NCBI RefSeq assembly: GCF_001941345.1
Contig: NZ_CP009251.1
Location: forward strand, 62,001 to 126,000
DNA from: Corynebacterium stationis
GTDB lineage: Bacteria > Actinomycetota > Actinomycetes > Mycobacteriales > Mycobacteriaceae
Direction: 5' to 3'
Length of the DNA stretch: 64,000 nt
Part shown: positions 35,628 to 44,568 of the stretch, piece by piece
Numbering within the stretch: the stretch's first letter is position 1
Layout: the number at the start of each line of letters is the position of its first letter
Program-made: the position numbers and the translations under genes
Notes under the pieces: model-generated
The model's input: only the letters and a program-made list of their open reading frames with translations
Told to the model about the DNA's origin: nothing
The model's database searches: none

Positions 35628-37715
35628 TTATGGTTGAAGTTTTTCGCTTGAGGTAGCGGGTGCTACATGCGTTGGTTTTAGATCGATCCTTCTTAAAAGT
35701 TGGGCATTGAAGGCCACGATTATGGTCGACAATGACATCAAAATTGCGCCCACCGCTGGCGAGAGAACAAAGCCAATGGGAGCTAGTACACCAGCAGCGA
35801 GTGGGACCGCGAGGATGTTGTAGCCCGATGCCCAGACCAAGTTTTGAACCATCTTGGAGTAGCTGGCCTTGGACAACGTGATCATGGACAACACCGCGCG
35901 GGGATCATCGCTGGCGAGCACAACGCCAGCGGATTCCATGGCTACATCTGTGCCCGCGCCGATAGCGATGCCGATATCGGCCCGCGCCAGGGCAGGCGCG
36001 TCATTGACGCCATCGCCGACCATGGCCACGTCGAATCCGCGTTCCTGCAGTTCAGCGACTTTAGTGTCTTTGTCCTGCGGTAGAACTTCGGCAAAGACTT
36101 CGTCGATGCCCAATTCTTGGGCCACGCTTTCTGCAACTTGAGAAGCATCGCCGGTGATCAGCGCGACTTTCACACCCGCATCTTGCAGTGCTCGGACGGC
36201 ATCGCGGGATTCGGGGCGGATGTGATCCTCGACGGCTATGGCCCCAATGACTTCCTTGTTGCGAAGCACGTGCAAGACTCCTGCGCCGCGGGAGGTCCAC
36301 GTAGAAATCTTGTCGTGCAGTGAGTCAGGGGAGTCAACGCCAAGCTCGCGCAGCATATTGGGGCCTCCAACCATGATGTTTTCTCCATCGACGGTTGCTT
36401 GCACGCCACGACCCGCGGCGGTGCGGAAATCCGAGCCAACGCGCGGGCTTTGCGATGCCACTGGGTGCGCGGCTGCAGCAGTGACGATCGCTCGGGCTAG
36501 TGGATGCTCACTATTAATTTCAGCTGCAGAAGCTAGGGCCAGAACATCTCCCTCCGGCACTTCCGATGCTGCCGCGACACCGGTGACCGCGTGTGCACCT
36601 TCGGTTAAGGTGCCAGTTTTATCAAATAAAACAATATCGATGGAGCGCATGCGTTCAAGGGCAAGCCGGTCCTTGATGAGTAAGCCAGTTTTGGCGGCGC
36701 GTTCCGTAGAGATGGCAATGACCAGGGGGATGGCCAGGCCCAGGGCATGGGGGCAGGCAATGACCAGCACGGTGACGGTGCGGACAATGGCGTCATCAGG
36801 GCTGCCGATGATTGTCCAGACGATGGCCGTAATAATGCCAGCGGCTAAGGCAAACCAGAAGAGCAAAGCCGCGGCCCTATCGGCCAGGGCTTGCGCACGG
36901 GAAGAAGAATTTTGTGCTTCGGCAACCATGCGTTGAATACCAGCCAAGGTGGTATCAGCGCCGATCTTTTCCACTCGGACGCGCACGGTGTTATCCGTAG
37001 CCACGGTGCCGGCAATAACTGTTTCGCCACTGTTGCGATATACAGGCTGGGATTCGCCAGTGATCATCGATTCGTCGAATTCGGCGAAACCATCGATGAT
37101 GGTGCCGTCAGCAGGTACTCGCGCGCCGGGGCGAACTAGTACGATGTCATCAGCAGTAAGTTCAGAGATGGCTACCGAGTGGATAGCATCGCCGTCAACC
37201 TTTTCTGCTTTCTCCGGAAGGAGGGCAGCTAAGGCATCGAGGGCAGAAGATGCAGAACCTAGGGCCCGCATTTCCATCCAATGGCCCAACAACATGATGA
37301 CAACCAGCAGGGCAAGCTCCCACCAGAAGTCGAGTTCAAAACCACCGATGCCCAAAGTGGTAACCCATGAAGCGACAAATGCGACTGTGATCGCCATGGC
37401 AATCAGCAGCATCATGCCCGGTTGACGCGAGCGAATCTCTGACACGCCACCTTGGAGGAAAGGGCTGCCGCCGTAGAGGAAAATCACGGTTCCTAGAACC
37501 GGGGCGACCCAGGTTGAACCTGAGAATTCCGGCACGGTGTAGCCCAGGAAGGTGGCAAACATGGGGCTGAAGACAATCACCGGGACGGATAGTAGGAGGC
37601 TCAGCCAAAAGCGGTCTTTAAACATTGTGGCACTGTGACCCGCATGTTCATCATGGCTATGTACTTCATGACCATGATGGCTTGAGGACTTGTGATCGTG
37701 GTGTGGGGTACTCAT
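35628..37715 (-). CDS. copB: Copper-exporting P1B-type ATPase (CopB type, copy 2)
   Basis: 695-residue paralogue of the ATPase at 1491-3668, very similar throughout from residue 24 onward but with a His-rich N-terminus about 30 residues shorter. TGES is at 219-222, CPH at 321-323, DKTGT at 365-369, GDGVNDAPALARADIGIAIG near 575. Codon choice is less GC-rich than copy 1, fitting the surrounding DNA and suggesting this is the resident copy. A CsoR-like palindrome lies 82 bp upstream of the start. It forms an operon with the YdhK lipoprotein. Confidence 0.94.
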   Translation of the reverse strand: MSTPHHDHKSSSHHGHEVHSHDEHAGHSATMFKDRFWLSLLLSVPVIVFSPMFATFLGYTVPEFSGSTWVAPVLGTVIFLYGGSPFLQGGVSEIRSRQPGMMLLIAMAITVAFVASWVTTLGIGGFELDFWWELALLVVIMLLGHWMEMRALGSASSALDALAALLPEKAEKVDGDAIHSVAISELTADDIVLVRPGARVPADGTIIDGFAEFDESMITGESQPVYRNSGETVIAGTVATDNTVRVRVEKIGADTTLAGIQRMVAEAQNSSSRAQALADRAAALLFWFALAAGIITAIVWTIIGSPDDAIVRTVTVLVIACPHALGLAIPLVIAISTERAAKTGLLIKDRLALERMRSIDIVLFDKTGTLTEGAHAVTGVAAASEVPEGDVLALASAAEINSEHPLARAIVTAAAAHPVASQSPRVGSDFRTAAGRGVQATVDGENIMVGGPNMLRELGVDSPDSLHDKISTWTSRGAGVLHVLRNKEVIGAIAVEDHIRPESRDAVRALQDAGVKVALITGDASQVAESVAQELGIDEVFAEVLPQDKDTKVAELQERGFDVAMVGDGVNDAPALARADIGIAIGAGTDVAMESAGVVLASDDPRAVLSMITLSKASYSKMVQNLVWASGYNILAVPLAAGVLAPIGFVLSPAVGAILMSLSTIIVAFNAQLLRRIDLKPTHVAPATSSEKLQP

Positions 37716-37796
37716 GTCACTTCTTCTCTCAATTTTTAGGATTCTAGGAAACCGAGATATGGCGGAGATAGATATTTAAGCGCTATGAACAACGGT

Positions 37797-37813
37797 ATAC
37801 CCCGAGAGGGTAT
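37797..37813. promoter_or_regulatory. CsoR-like copper operator between copB2 and cueP2
   Basis: ATACCCCGAGAGGGTAT matches the 4104-4120 site in its outer arms with one broken base pair. It lies in the 156-bp divergent region and could control both copB2 and cueP2. Confidence 0.6.
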
Positions 37814-37871
37814 GTTTCAAGGAAAGCTAGCTCTTTGTCGGGATAGGAGAAATGGTGCTATTAATTAGCCT

Positions 37872-38486
37872 ATGGAAAATATTCAGGATGGAGCTGGATC
37901 GCAACCAGTTAGCCCCCAGCGCGCTGCGAGAAAAAGCGCATCAATTGTTAGCGCAATCGTCGGTACTTCGCTCGCTTTAAGTGCTTGTTCATCCTCGGGC
38001 GCGGAGCAGGAAGAAGTACTAAACGCGTACGGCCTAGTAGGGATGGATGCTCGCGAGATTATTGACTATCTGGATCAGCAACCGATCGCTGAACGCCCTA
38101 CTGATTTGATGGCTTCAGTAAGAAGCGAAGAATTGATCCTGAGCAATCAGGCGGGAGAAGTGACACTCGCTATGCCTGAGGACCGGAGTTATGTCTCGGT
38201 CGCCCCCTTCGTGTCGCAAACCCATGATTGCTACTATCACAGCCTTACCACCTGCGTGGGAGAGCTGGACAATGAGCCAGTAGAGGTATCAGTCTTTGAT
38301 GAGGAAACCGGCACAACGCTTGTCGATGGCCCCGCCACGACCTTCGATAATGGCTTTGCCGGGTTTTGGGTTCCGCGCGGAAGCGCCGGTACCATCACGG
38401 TGAATTACCAGGGATTAGAGGGCACAACGGAATTTGCCACGGGAACAGAAGACGCAACGTGTATCACCGATTTGCGCCTTAGCTAG
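37872..38486 (+). CDS. cueP: CueP-like copper-binding lipoprotein, copy 2
   Basis: 204-residue paralogue of the 6433-7008 protein. A long N-terminal leader precedes a hydrophobic stretch and lipobox LSAC at Cys39. The copper-site cysteines are retained: HDCYYHSLTTCVGELDNE and DATCITDLRLS. No clear SD; a shorter start cannot be excluded. Divergent from copB2 and convergent with the threonine aldolase gene, whose stop is 4 bp away. Confidence 0.85.
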   Translation: MENIQDGAGSQPVSPQRAARKSASIVSAIVGTSLALSACSSSGAEQEEVLNAYGLVGMDAREIIDYLDQQPIAERPTDLMASVRSEELILSNQAGEVTLAMPEDRSYVSVAPFVSQTHDCYYHSLTTCVGELDNEPVEVSVFDEETGTTLVDGPATTFDNGFAGFWVPRGSAGTITVNYQGLEGTTEFATGTEDATCITDLRLS

Positions 38487-38490
38487 GGTG

Positions 38491-39552
38491 TCAAGCCCAC
38501 ACTTGTTTTATGGCTGCGGCAAAAGCGTCAATGTCGTTTTCAGTGGTGTCGAAGGAGCACATCCAGCGCACTTCATTGCGCGTGGCATCCCAGTCGTAGA
38601 AGTGGAAGTCTTGGCGCAGTTCATCGGCAATGCCGTCGGGCAGGGTGGCGAAGACTGCGTTGGATTCGGTGGCTTGGGTAAAGCTCAGTCCTGGTAGGTT
38701 GGCTTCTTCAAGTTTGCTGCGCAGGCGCTTGGCCATCGCGTTGGAATGACGAGCGTTGTTAAGCCACACGTCGCCTTCATATAGGGCGATGATTTGTGCG
38801 GAGATAAACCGCATTTTGGAAGCTAATTGCATCGATAGTTTGCGCACAAACGGCAACGCCTCCGCGCCACCGACTAGCGCATCGGGGTTTAAAACCACTA
38901 CGGCTTCCGCACCCAGTGCGCCATTTTTGGTTCCACCCAGGCTTAAAGCATCCACGCCGGCCTCGGTGGTAAACGCTGATAGTGGTAGGCCCAAAGTTGC
39001 TGCTGCATTTGAAAGACGCGCGCCATCCATGTGCAGGGCCATGCCGCGAGCGTGCACATGATCCGCTAGCGCCCGAATTTCCTCTGGGGTATAGCAGGTA
39101 CCCATCTCTGTGGTCTGGGTAATGGAAACCACCAGCGGTTGCGCGCGGTGCTCATTGCCAAAGCCCCACGCCTCGCGGTCGACTAATTCCGGGGTGAGCT
39201 TGCCGTCCTTGGTTGGCACGGGCAATAACTTGATGGAACCCATGCGTTCTGGTGCGCCGCCTTCATCGACATTGATGTGCGCAGTCGCAGCACAAATCAC
39301 CGCACCCCACCGCGGCAACAACGCCTGCAAACCCACCACGTTTGCGCCAGTTCCGTTAAAAACCGGATACGCGGTGGCGGTGGAGCCAAAATGCTTCACG
39401 ATGACATCGTCAAGCAATGCCGTGTACTCATCCGCCCCATATGCCGCTTGGTGCCCGCCGTTAGCTGTCGTCAACGCCGCCAGTACCTCCGGAGCAATGC
39501 CCGAATAATTATCGGAAGCGAAACTGTGCGCTTGTACGTTATGCAGGGATTT
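38491..39552 (-). CDS. ltaE: Low-specificity threonine aldolase (beta-eliminating lyase)
   Basis: 353-residue PLP enzyme that cleaves threonine to glycine and acetaldehyde. The GTG at 39552 follows GAAGGAG, a better start than 39600. Conserved regions: HSFASDNYSGIAPEVLAAL, YPVFNGTGANVVGLQALL, LHMDGARLSNAAATLG (the Asp that contacts PLP) and SLGGTKNGALGAEAVV with the Schiff-base Lys. Family fold type I. No operon partner; the neighbours are unrelated. Confidence 0.88.
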   Translation of the reverse strand, partial: KSLHNVQAHSFASDNYSGIAPEVLAALTTANGGHQAAYGADEYTALLDDVIVKHFGSTATAYPVFNGTGANVVGLQALLPRWGAVICAATAHINVDEGGAPERMGSIKLLPVPTKDGKLTPELVDREAWGFGNEHRAQPLVVSITQTTEMGTCYTPEEIRALADHVHARGMALHMDGARLSNAAATLGLPLSAFTTEAGVDALSLGGTKNGALGAEAVVVLNPDALVGGAEALPFVRKLSMQLASKMRFISAQIIALYEGDVWLNNARHSNAMAKRLRSKLEEANLPGLSFTQATESNAVFATLPDGIADELRQDFHFYDWDATRNEVRWMCSFDTTENDIDAFAAAIKQVWA

Positions 39553-39603
39553 CACGCGGGACTCCTTCGAGATTCTTCGGCTCTGCAGAAAACCGTACAT
39601 CGC

Positions 39604-40050
39604 TTATAACGAGAACTTGTGGGGGTCCATGCGTTCATCTGGGAATTGGTCGAGCGTAAAGGGGGTGAGCATAAATCTACCAATCCACGGAAGAGGAAAC
39701 TCCCATACGTAATCCCAGTCATCTTCTCCTCGTTCTGCTTCCTCCCGCGTTAAGTAGGCCTTCATTGGGATAAAGTCACTGAACTCTGCAGCCAGCGGAT
39801 CGTTTTGGTCCATGGAGATCTGGCCTGGAATGAATACGGATGTCGGTGGGGAATCAGGGTTTACGGTGAATGCGAGAGGTACCTCGGCCGAGATGAGAGG
39901 TGTTCCTTTTGCGCGGGCCTTGTCTGCCAGGCTACGGACCTCGTCTTCTGTCCATACTGATCCACAAACGACTGTCCACGTACGCGGATCGTTTGGCCTA
40001 TTGTCCCAGGTCACAGTTCTGCCTCGGTAGATAATAAACATGCTGTTCAT
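39604..40050 (-). CDS. Hypothetical protein
   Basis: 148-residue soluble protein, not recognised. The ATG at 40050 follows AGGAG; an upstream in-frame start at 40119 has no site. It opens FIIYRGRTVTWDN and contains several Pro/Asp-rich loops and Trp residues (DDWDYVWEFPLPWIG). No signal peptide or membrane helix. Lies just downstream of threonine aldolase's upstream region and beside a toxin-antitoxin pair, but not part of it. Confidence 0.65.
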   Translation of the reverse strand: MNSMFIIYRGRTVTWDNRPNDPRTWTVVCGSVWTEDEVRSLADKARAKGTPLISAEVPLAFTVNPDSPPTSVFIPGQISMDQNDPLAAEFSDFIPMKAYLTREEAERGEDDWDYVWEFPLPWIGRFMLTPFTLDQFPDERMDPHKFSL

Positions 40051-40158
40051 TGGTGCTCCTAAAGAAGGCGGGGAACAAGGGCCTTTGACAATCAAGGGTA
40101 GTAACAAAACTCGGGCCATGGGGGACTCGAGTTTTTGCGGAGGACAATAACACTAGAC

Positions 40159-40178
40159 TTCCGAATACGTTCCGAATA
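40159..40178 (+). promoter_or_regulatory. Direct repeat upstream of the antitoxin gene
   Basis: TTCCGAATA occurs at 40159-40167 and 40170-40178, one helical turn apart, immediately before the SD and start at 40189. Antitoxins commonly bind such sites to autoregulate. Confidence 0.45.
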
Positions 40179-40188
40179 GGATGTGGTT

Positions 40189-40647
40189 ATGCCTATTACA
40201 GCTGATCGCCCCGACCAGACACGTCGCTCCTCGGATCTGAGCAAGCACTCGGCCGAGGTCTTCGCCGCAGCCGAAGACCATCCTGTCACGATCACGCGTC
40301 GCGACGGTGAGGCGCTGGTGTTGATGTCGCAGCGCGAGGCTGAGGGGCGCGCGCGTCTTCTCGAGTTTGCTGCACAGTTAATTACCGTAGCCATTGAGGA
40401 AGATGGAACGCTCACCGAACGCATGACGAAAATCTTTCCTTGGATGCTCGCCTTGTCTACAGCGGATCGTGAGTCCTGTGCGCAGGACCTCGTCGACGCT
40501 GCCCGCGCTTCGTTTGCCACCGAACAACCACACCTGGCAATCTCCGAGCTGACCTCTTGGAAAGAGACAGCCACCGCCGTTGCTGCTGGGCTGGGAAGCG
40601 CTGACCTCGAGTGGCTCGATGACGACGAGATCGTGGAGCGACCGTAA
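40189..40647 (+). CDS. Phd/YefM-type antitoxin with C-terminal extension
   Basis: 152-residue protein. The N-terminal 60 residues have the Phd/YefM DNA-binding pattern: DLSKHSAEVFAAAEDHPVTI, RRDGEALVLMSQREAE. The C-terminal half is longer than in classic Phd proteins (about 80 residues) and ends in acidic WLDDDEIVERP, probably the toxin-binding part. ATG at 40189 is preferred; a GTG at 40183 is also in frame. The partner toxin begins 3 bp after the stop. Confidence 0.8.
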   Translation: MPITADRPDQTRRSSDLSKHSAEVFAAAEDHPVTITRRDGEALVLMSQREAEGRARLLEFAAQLITVAIEEDGTLTERMTKIFPWMLALSTADRESCAQDLVDAARASFATEQPHLAISELTSWKETATAVAAGLGSADLEWLDDDEIVERP

Positions 40648-40649
40648 TT

Positions 40650-41000
40650 GTGGCGCCCGCCAAGAGGGGAGAGCTGGTTCCTCGACCCCCGAAGAAGACT
40701 GAGTATGAAATCCGCTTCGCTACCAACGACGCTCGAAAAGGATGGCGGGATCTTGTTGCGACGATTCGCAACCCTATAACAGAGACGTGGGATTTTCTGA
40801 CGAGAACACCGCTGACCACAACACCCACCAACTACCGGCTTAAGGGCGATCTCGCCACGGTCCAACGCGCCGGGAAAAGCTATGACCGCTGGCAGCACAA
40901 ACCGACGGCGAAGGGCTCGGCGCGTATCTGGTTTTATGTGGATGGATACAGGGTGTTCCTCGAGCAGGTACACACGAGTCACCCAAACGAGACGAAGTAG
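40650..41000 (+). CDS. RelE/ParE-superfamily toxin
   Basis: 116-residue basic protein starting at GTG 40650, immediately after the antitoxin gene. Pattern: YEIRFATNDARKGWRDLVAT, TNYRLKGDLATVQRAGKSYDRWQHKP, ARIWFYVDGYRVFLEQVHTSHP. The last strands with Arg, Tyr and a late His resemble RelE-type mRNA interferases. No toxin assay can be inferred; the pairing is strongly suggested by order and size. Confidence 0.75.
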   Translation: MAPAKRGELVPRPPKKTEYEIRFATNDARKGWRDLVATIRNPITETWDFLTRTPLTTTPTNYRLKGDLATVQRAGKSYDRWQHKPTAKGSARIWFYVDGYRVFLEQVHTSHPNETK

Positions 41001-41061
41001 CACGCTGGATGCTCGAAAAGGACATAAATTCTTCCCTCGGCATGCTCTGACTCAAAAGTTA

Positions 41062-41090
41062 TTGCCGGGATACGCGGCCTGGGCTAGTGT
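41062..41090 (+). promoter_or_regulatory. Candidate promoter of the thiM operon
   Basis: TTGCCG (41062-41067), 17 bp, TAGTGT (41085-41090), placing transcription start about at the first base of the TPP riboswitch. Confidence 0.5.
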
Positions 41091-41100
41091 AGTGCGTTAA

Positions 41101-41177
41101 GACACGGGGTGCCGTAAAGACCGGCTGAGATAACACCCGTCGAACCTGATCTAGTTAGTACTGGCGAAGGGATTGTC
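41101..41177 (+). ncRNA. TPP riboswitch upstream of thiM
   Basis: Shows the THI-box core: GGGGTGCC, then GGCTGAGATAACACCC, then GAACCTGATCTAGTTAGTAC, closing with GCGAAGGGATTGTC that pairs with the first strand. It precedes thiM by about 100 bp; that leader has no clear intrinsic terminator, so translational control is likely. Confidence 0.95.
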
Positions 41178-41275
41178 CGGATGAAACTGGCTGTGCGCGG
41201 ATACCATTGGTGTCCTATTGAGCGCTGCGGTGATGCTGCACATTCTTCTTCGTCAGAGGAAGAAAGCGAAAGGCT

Positions 41276-42085
41276 ATGACCTTATCTTTTGCCGCAGCAT
41301 TGCTCGGTGAACTACGCGCGCACAATCCCTTGGTGCAGTGCATAACCAATTCGGTGGTTACCAACTTCACCGCCAATGTGGTGCTTGGTATAGGCGCAGC
41401 GCCGGCGATGACGGACATCGTCGGGGAAGCGGGCCCTTTCGCCCGGGTCGCGGGCGGGGTACTGGTGAATTTGGGAACCCCCACGCCGGAGCAACGCTTA
41501 GCGATGGAAGAAGCCGTCGCCGCCGCCAACGAATCCGCAACACCGTGGGTGTTGGACCCAGTAGCGATTGGCGCGTTGCCCATTCGCACAGCCTTGGCGC
41601 AGAAACTCGCGCCGCAAACACCGTTCGCGATTCGCGGTAATGCCTCAGAGATTCTTGCCCTGGCAGGGGAAGGAGCCGGCGGCAAGGGCGTGGACTCCAC
41701 AGATTCCACAGAAGCAGCCGCGCCGGGCGCGATTGCTTTGGCGCAGCGTCTCAACACCGTGGTGGCGGTATCCGGGCCGGAGGATTTCATCACCGATGGC
41801 ATCCGCGTTATCCGCGTGGCTAACGGCGATGAGCTTTTAACCAAAGTCACCGGCGGTGGTTGCGCGCTGGGCGCGTTGATAGCCACGTTTGCCGCAGTGC
41901 GCGGGTCCTATTCCCCGGTTGAAGCAGTCGCCGCGGCGCATGCGGTCTACGGCATTGCGGCCGAACAAGCTGCCGCGCAAGCAGCAGGTCCGGGGTCTTT
42001 CGCAGTTTCGCTTATCGATGCCCTCTCCACTCTCACCCCGTCCGCCATCTCCTCGGAGCAGCGCATCCGGGAGTACGCGGCATGA
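41276..42085 (+). CDS. thiM: Hydroxyethylthiazole kinase
   Basis: 269-residue kinase that salvages the thiazole half of thiamine by phosphorylating 4-methyl-5-hydroxyethylthiazole. Conserved: [58 protein letters not shown] and the phosphate site [22 protein letters not shown]. First gene after the riboswitch; overlaps thiE by 4 bp. Confidence 0.95.
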   Translation: MTLSFAAALLGELRAHNPLVQCITNSVVTNFTANVVLGIGAAPAMTDIVGEAGPFARVAGGVLVNLGTPTPEQRLAMEEAVAAANESATPWVLDPVAIGALPIRTALAQKLAPQTPFAIRGNASEILALAGEGAGGKGVDSTDSTEAAAPGAIALAQRLNTVVAVSGPEDFITDGIRVIRVANGDELLTKVTGGGCALGALIATFAAVRGSYSPVEAVAAAHAVYGIAAEQAAAQAAGPGSFAVSLIDALSTLTPSAISSEQRIREYAA

Positions 42086-42732
42086 GCAGCAACCAGGATT
42101 ATGGCATCTATTTAGTCACCGACCCGGTGCTGTGTGGAACCCGCGGCGTAGTGGAAACTGTACGTCTGGCCGTGGACGGTGGCGTGCACACGGTGCAGCT
42201 ACGCGATAAAAATGCCAGCTTTGACCAGCAGCTATCCCAACTTGAGCAGCTCGCAGCTGTTATCGATGGCCGCGCGAAGTTAGTGATCAATGACCGTCTC
42301 GATGTCGCCGTCGAAGCCCAAAGGCGTGGCATTGCCATCGACGGCGTGCACTTAGGCCAAGGCGATGAAGCCGCATTTACCGCGCGCGAAGAACTCGGTA
42401 CAGATGCCATTATCGGCTTAACCGCGAATACCGAAGATCACCTTGCTGCGGTTGCTGCGCTTCCTACCGGCACCGTGGATTATGTCGGCGTCGGTGTTAT
42501 CCGGCCGACTTCCACCAAGCCCGACCATCCACCAGCACTGGGCATCGCGGGCTTTGCGCACCTGACCGCGTTGTCATCAGTGCCGACCGTGGCCATCGGT
42601 GGCGTCCTCCAAGAAGACATCGCTGATCTGCGATCCGCTGGAGCCGCTGGTGTCTGCTTTGTCTCCGCGCTGTGTGCTGCCGAGAATCCCGAGCATGTTG
42701 CCCGCAGCATGGCCGAATCCTGGAAGGAATAA
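42082..42732 (+). CDS. thiE: Thiamine phosphate synthase
   Basis: 216-residue enzyme joining HMP-PP and thiazole phosphate to thiamine phosphate. TIM-barrel motifs: [65 protein letters not shown] and the phosphate loop VAIGGV. Overlaps thiM; SD inside thiM. Standard length. Confidence 0.95.
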   Translation: MSSNQDYGIYLVTDPVLCGTRGVVETVRLAVDGGVHTVQLRDKNASFDQQLSQLEQLAAVIDGRAKLVINDRLDVAVEAQRRGIAIDGVHLGQGDEAAFTAREELGTDAIIGLTANTEDHLAAVAALPTGTVDYVGVGVIRPTSTKPDHPPALGIAGFAHLTALSSVPTVAIGGVLQEDIADLRSAGAAGVCFVSALCAAENPEHVARSMAESWKE

Positions 42733-42739
42733 CAAAACC

Positions 42740-43786
42740 GTGAAAACTACATCAATTTCTCTTCGCACCATCGCCGCAGCCGGCGTCCTTGCTCTTGCTA
42801 CCTTGCTGACTAGCTGTGCGGGAGGTGATGAGGCGGAGGGGGCATCGGCAAGCGATGCGAAAACCACCGTCCGCTTCGCGCTGGACTGGACACCGAATAC
42901 CAACCACACTGGGCTCTACGTGGCATTGAATAAGGGCTACTTCGAGGAAGCCGGCATCGACGTGGAAATCCTGCCGTTTAACAACAGCAATCCCGAAGTA
43001 CTTGTCGATGCCGGCCAAGCCGAGTTCGGCATCAGCTTCCAAGACACAGCATCGATGTCCATGGCCTCTGGCGCGGACCTGAAATCAGTACTCGCCGTGG
43101 AACAAACCTGGGCCACAGAAGTGGCGGTACTGGCAGACCGTGATGACATCCAAAGCCCTGCCGACTTGGACGGGTTGACCTTCGGTGGATTCGATAACCC
43201 GGCGGAGACCAAGACCATGCAGGGCGTGGTGCAATCCGCGGGTGGCGACGGCGAATTCGAAACCGTGACGCTGGGGACCTCTGCCTATGAGGCGTTGTAC
43301 TCCGGCGATGTTGATTTCACCGTCCCTTATGTCGCCTGGGAAGGCATCGAAGCTGAACACCGCGGCGTGGACCTGAAGACTTTCGCGTACACCGATTATG
43401 GTTTCCCGGATGCGTACCAAGTCTTGGTGGTGGGCAATAACACCTGGTTGGAAGATAATCCGGATACCGCGCGTGGCTTTGTGCAGGCCCTTGCCCGCGG
43501 CTATGAAGATTCCGTGGAAGACCCCGAAGCCGCCGCAAAGATTTTGCAGGAAGAAAACGCTGGCCTACTCACTGACCTAGACATGCTGGTGGAAAGCCAA
43601 GAGATGCTCGCGGATAAGTACATGCTCGATGACAACGGTGACTTCGGCGTGCAAACCGAAGAGCACTGGAGCGAGCTCGGCCAGTTCCTCTTTGATTCCG
43701 ATTTGCTGACTGATAACAACGGCAAACTGTTGGATAAGCAGCCTGCGTGGGAAGAATTTTTCACCAATGAATACTTGCAGGACTGA
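42740..43786 (+). CDS. thiY: Pyrimidine (ThiY/NMT1-type) ABC substrate-binding lipoprotein
   Basis: 348-residue lipoprotein with GTG start after GGAAGGA; lipobox LTSC. NMT1/THI5-like fold: FALDWTPNTNHTGLYVALNKG, YFEEAGIDVEILPF, FGISFQDTASMSMASGAD. ThiY proteins bind formylaminopyrimidine, a breakdown product of thiamine. Context with thiXZ-like genes and two TenA enzymes supports import of a thiamine degradation product. Starts 7 bp after thiE. Confidence 0.9.
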   Translation: MKTTSISLRTIAAAGVLALATLLTSCAGGDEAEGASASDAKTTVRFALDWTPNTNHTGLYVALNKGYFEEAGIDVEILPFNNSNPEVLVDAGQAEFGISFQDTASMSMASGADLKSVLAVEQTWATEVAVLADRDDIQSPADLDGLTFGGFDNPAETKTMQGVVQSAGGDGEFETVTLGTSAYEALYSGDVDFTVPYVAWEGIEAEHRGVDLKTFAYTDYGFPDAYQVLVVGNNTWLEDNPDTARGFVQALARGYEDSVEDPEAAAKILQEENAGLLTDLDMLVESQEMLADKYMLDDNGDFGVQTEEHWSELGQFLFDSDLLTDNNGKLLDKQPAWEEFFTNEYLQD

Positions 43787-44568
43787 TGAAGCAGTATTTA
43801 TCTTTTAAGAATATCTGGGTGCCCGCAGGCTTTCTGGCCGTGCTGCTTATCGCGTGGGAGTTAATCGTGCGTTTGACCGCGGTGCGCCCGCAGGTGCTGC
43901 CGGCGCCAACGCTTGTGGCAAGCTCCGGTTGGGAGCATCGCAACGCACTTGGCGCGCATGCCCTGGCTACCTTAAATGTCACGCTACTGGGCTTTTCGGT
44001 GTCATTAGCGTGCGCGTGGCTGATTGCTATCGTTATTGATTTCTCGCCGCTGATGCGCCGTGGCCTAGTTCCGCTGCTGATTTCTTCCCAAACCATTCCG
44101 ATTGTCGCTATCGCGCCGTTGATGATCATCTGGTTCGGCTTCGGGCTGCTGCCCAAGATCCTGGTGGTGGCTCTGGTGACCTTCTTCCCAGTAACCATCG
44201 GGCTAGTCGATGGTTTTGCGCGTGCGGACAGGGAAGCATCGGCGTTGCTGCGCAGCATGGGTGCCGGGCGCATCAAAGAGTTCCTCTTCCTGCGGCTACC
44301 GTCGGCGCTGCCACTCTTTTTCACTTCTTTGCGTATCGGTATTACTTATGCCGTGGTGGGCGCCATCTTCGCCGAGTATGTCGGCGCGAAGCAGGGCTTG
44401 GGCATTTATATGAGCGTGCAAAAGAATGCTTTTCGCACCGATTTGGTGCTCGCCGCAGTTACCGTCGCAGCTGTGATCAGCATTGTGCTCTACCTATCCA
44501 CGTACCTGGTGGAACGGGCCGTTATTCCGTGGCACATCAAAGAAAGGACCGCTGCCAATGAGCGTTAA
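43786..44568 (+). CDS. thiX: ABC permease for thiamine pyrimidine precursor
   Basis: 260-residue permease with six membrane segments (BPD_transp_1). EAA-loop ADREASALLRSMGAGRIKEFLFLRLPSALP. Start ATG overlaps the thiY stop (TGATG). The protein resembles SsuC/TauC/ThiX permeases. The next gene starts within it. Confidence 0.88.
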   Translation: MKQYLSFKNIWVPAGFLAVLLIAWELIVRLTAVRPQVLPAPTLVASSGWEHRNALGAHALATLNVTLLGFSVSLACAWLIAIVIDFSPLMRRGLVPLLISSQTIPIVAIAPLMIIWFGFGLLPKILVVALVTFFPVTIGLVDGFARADREASALLRSMGAGRIKEFLFLRLPSALPLFFTSLRIGITYAVVGAIFAEYVGAKQGLGIYMSVQKNAFRTDLVLAAVTVAAVISIVLYLSTYLVERAVIPWHIKERTAANER

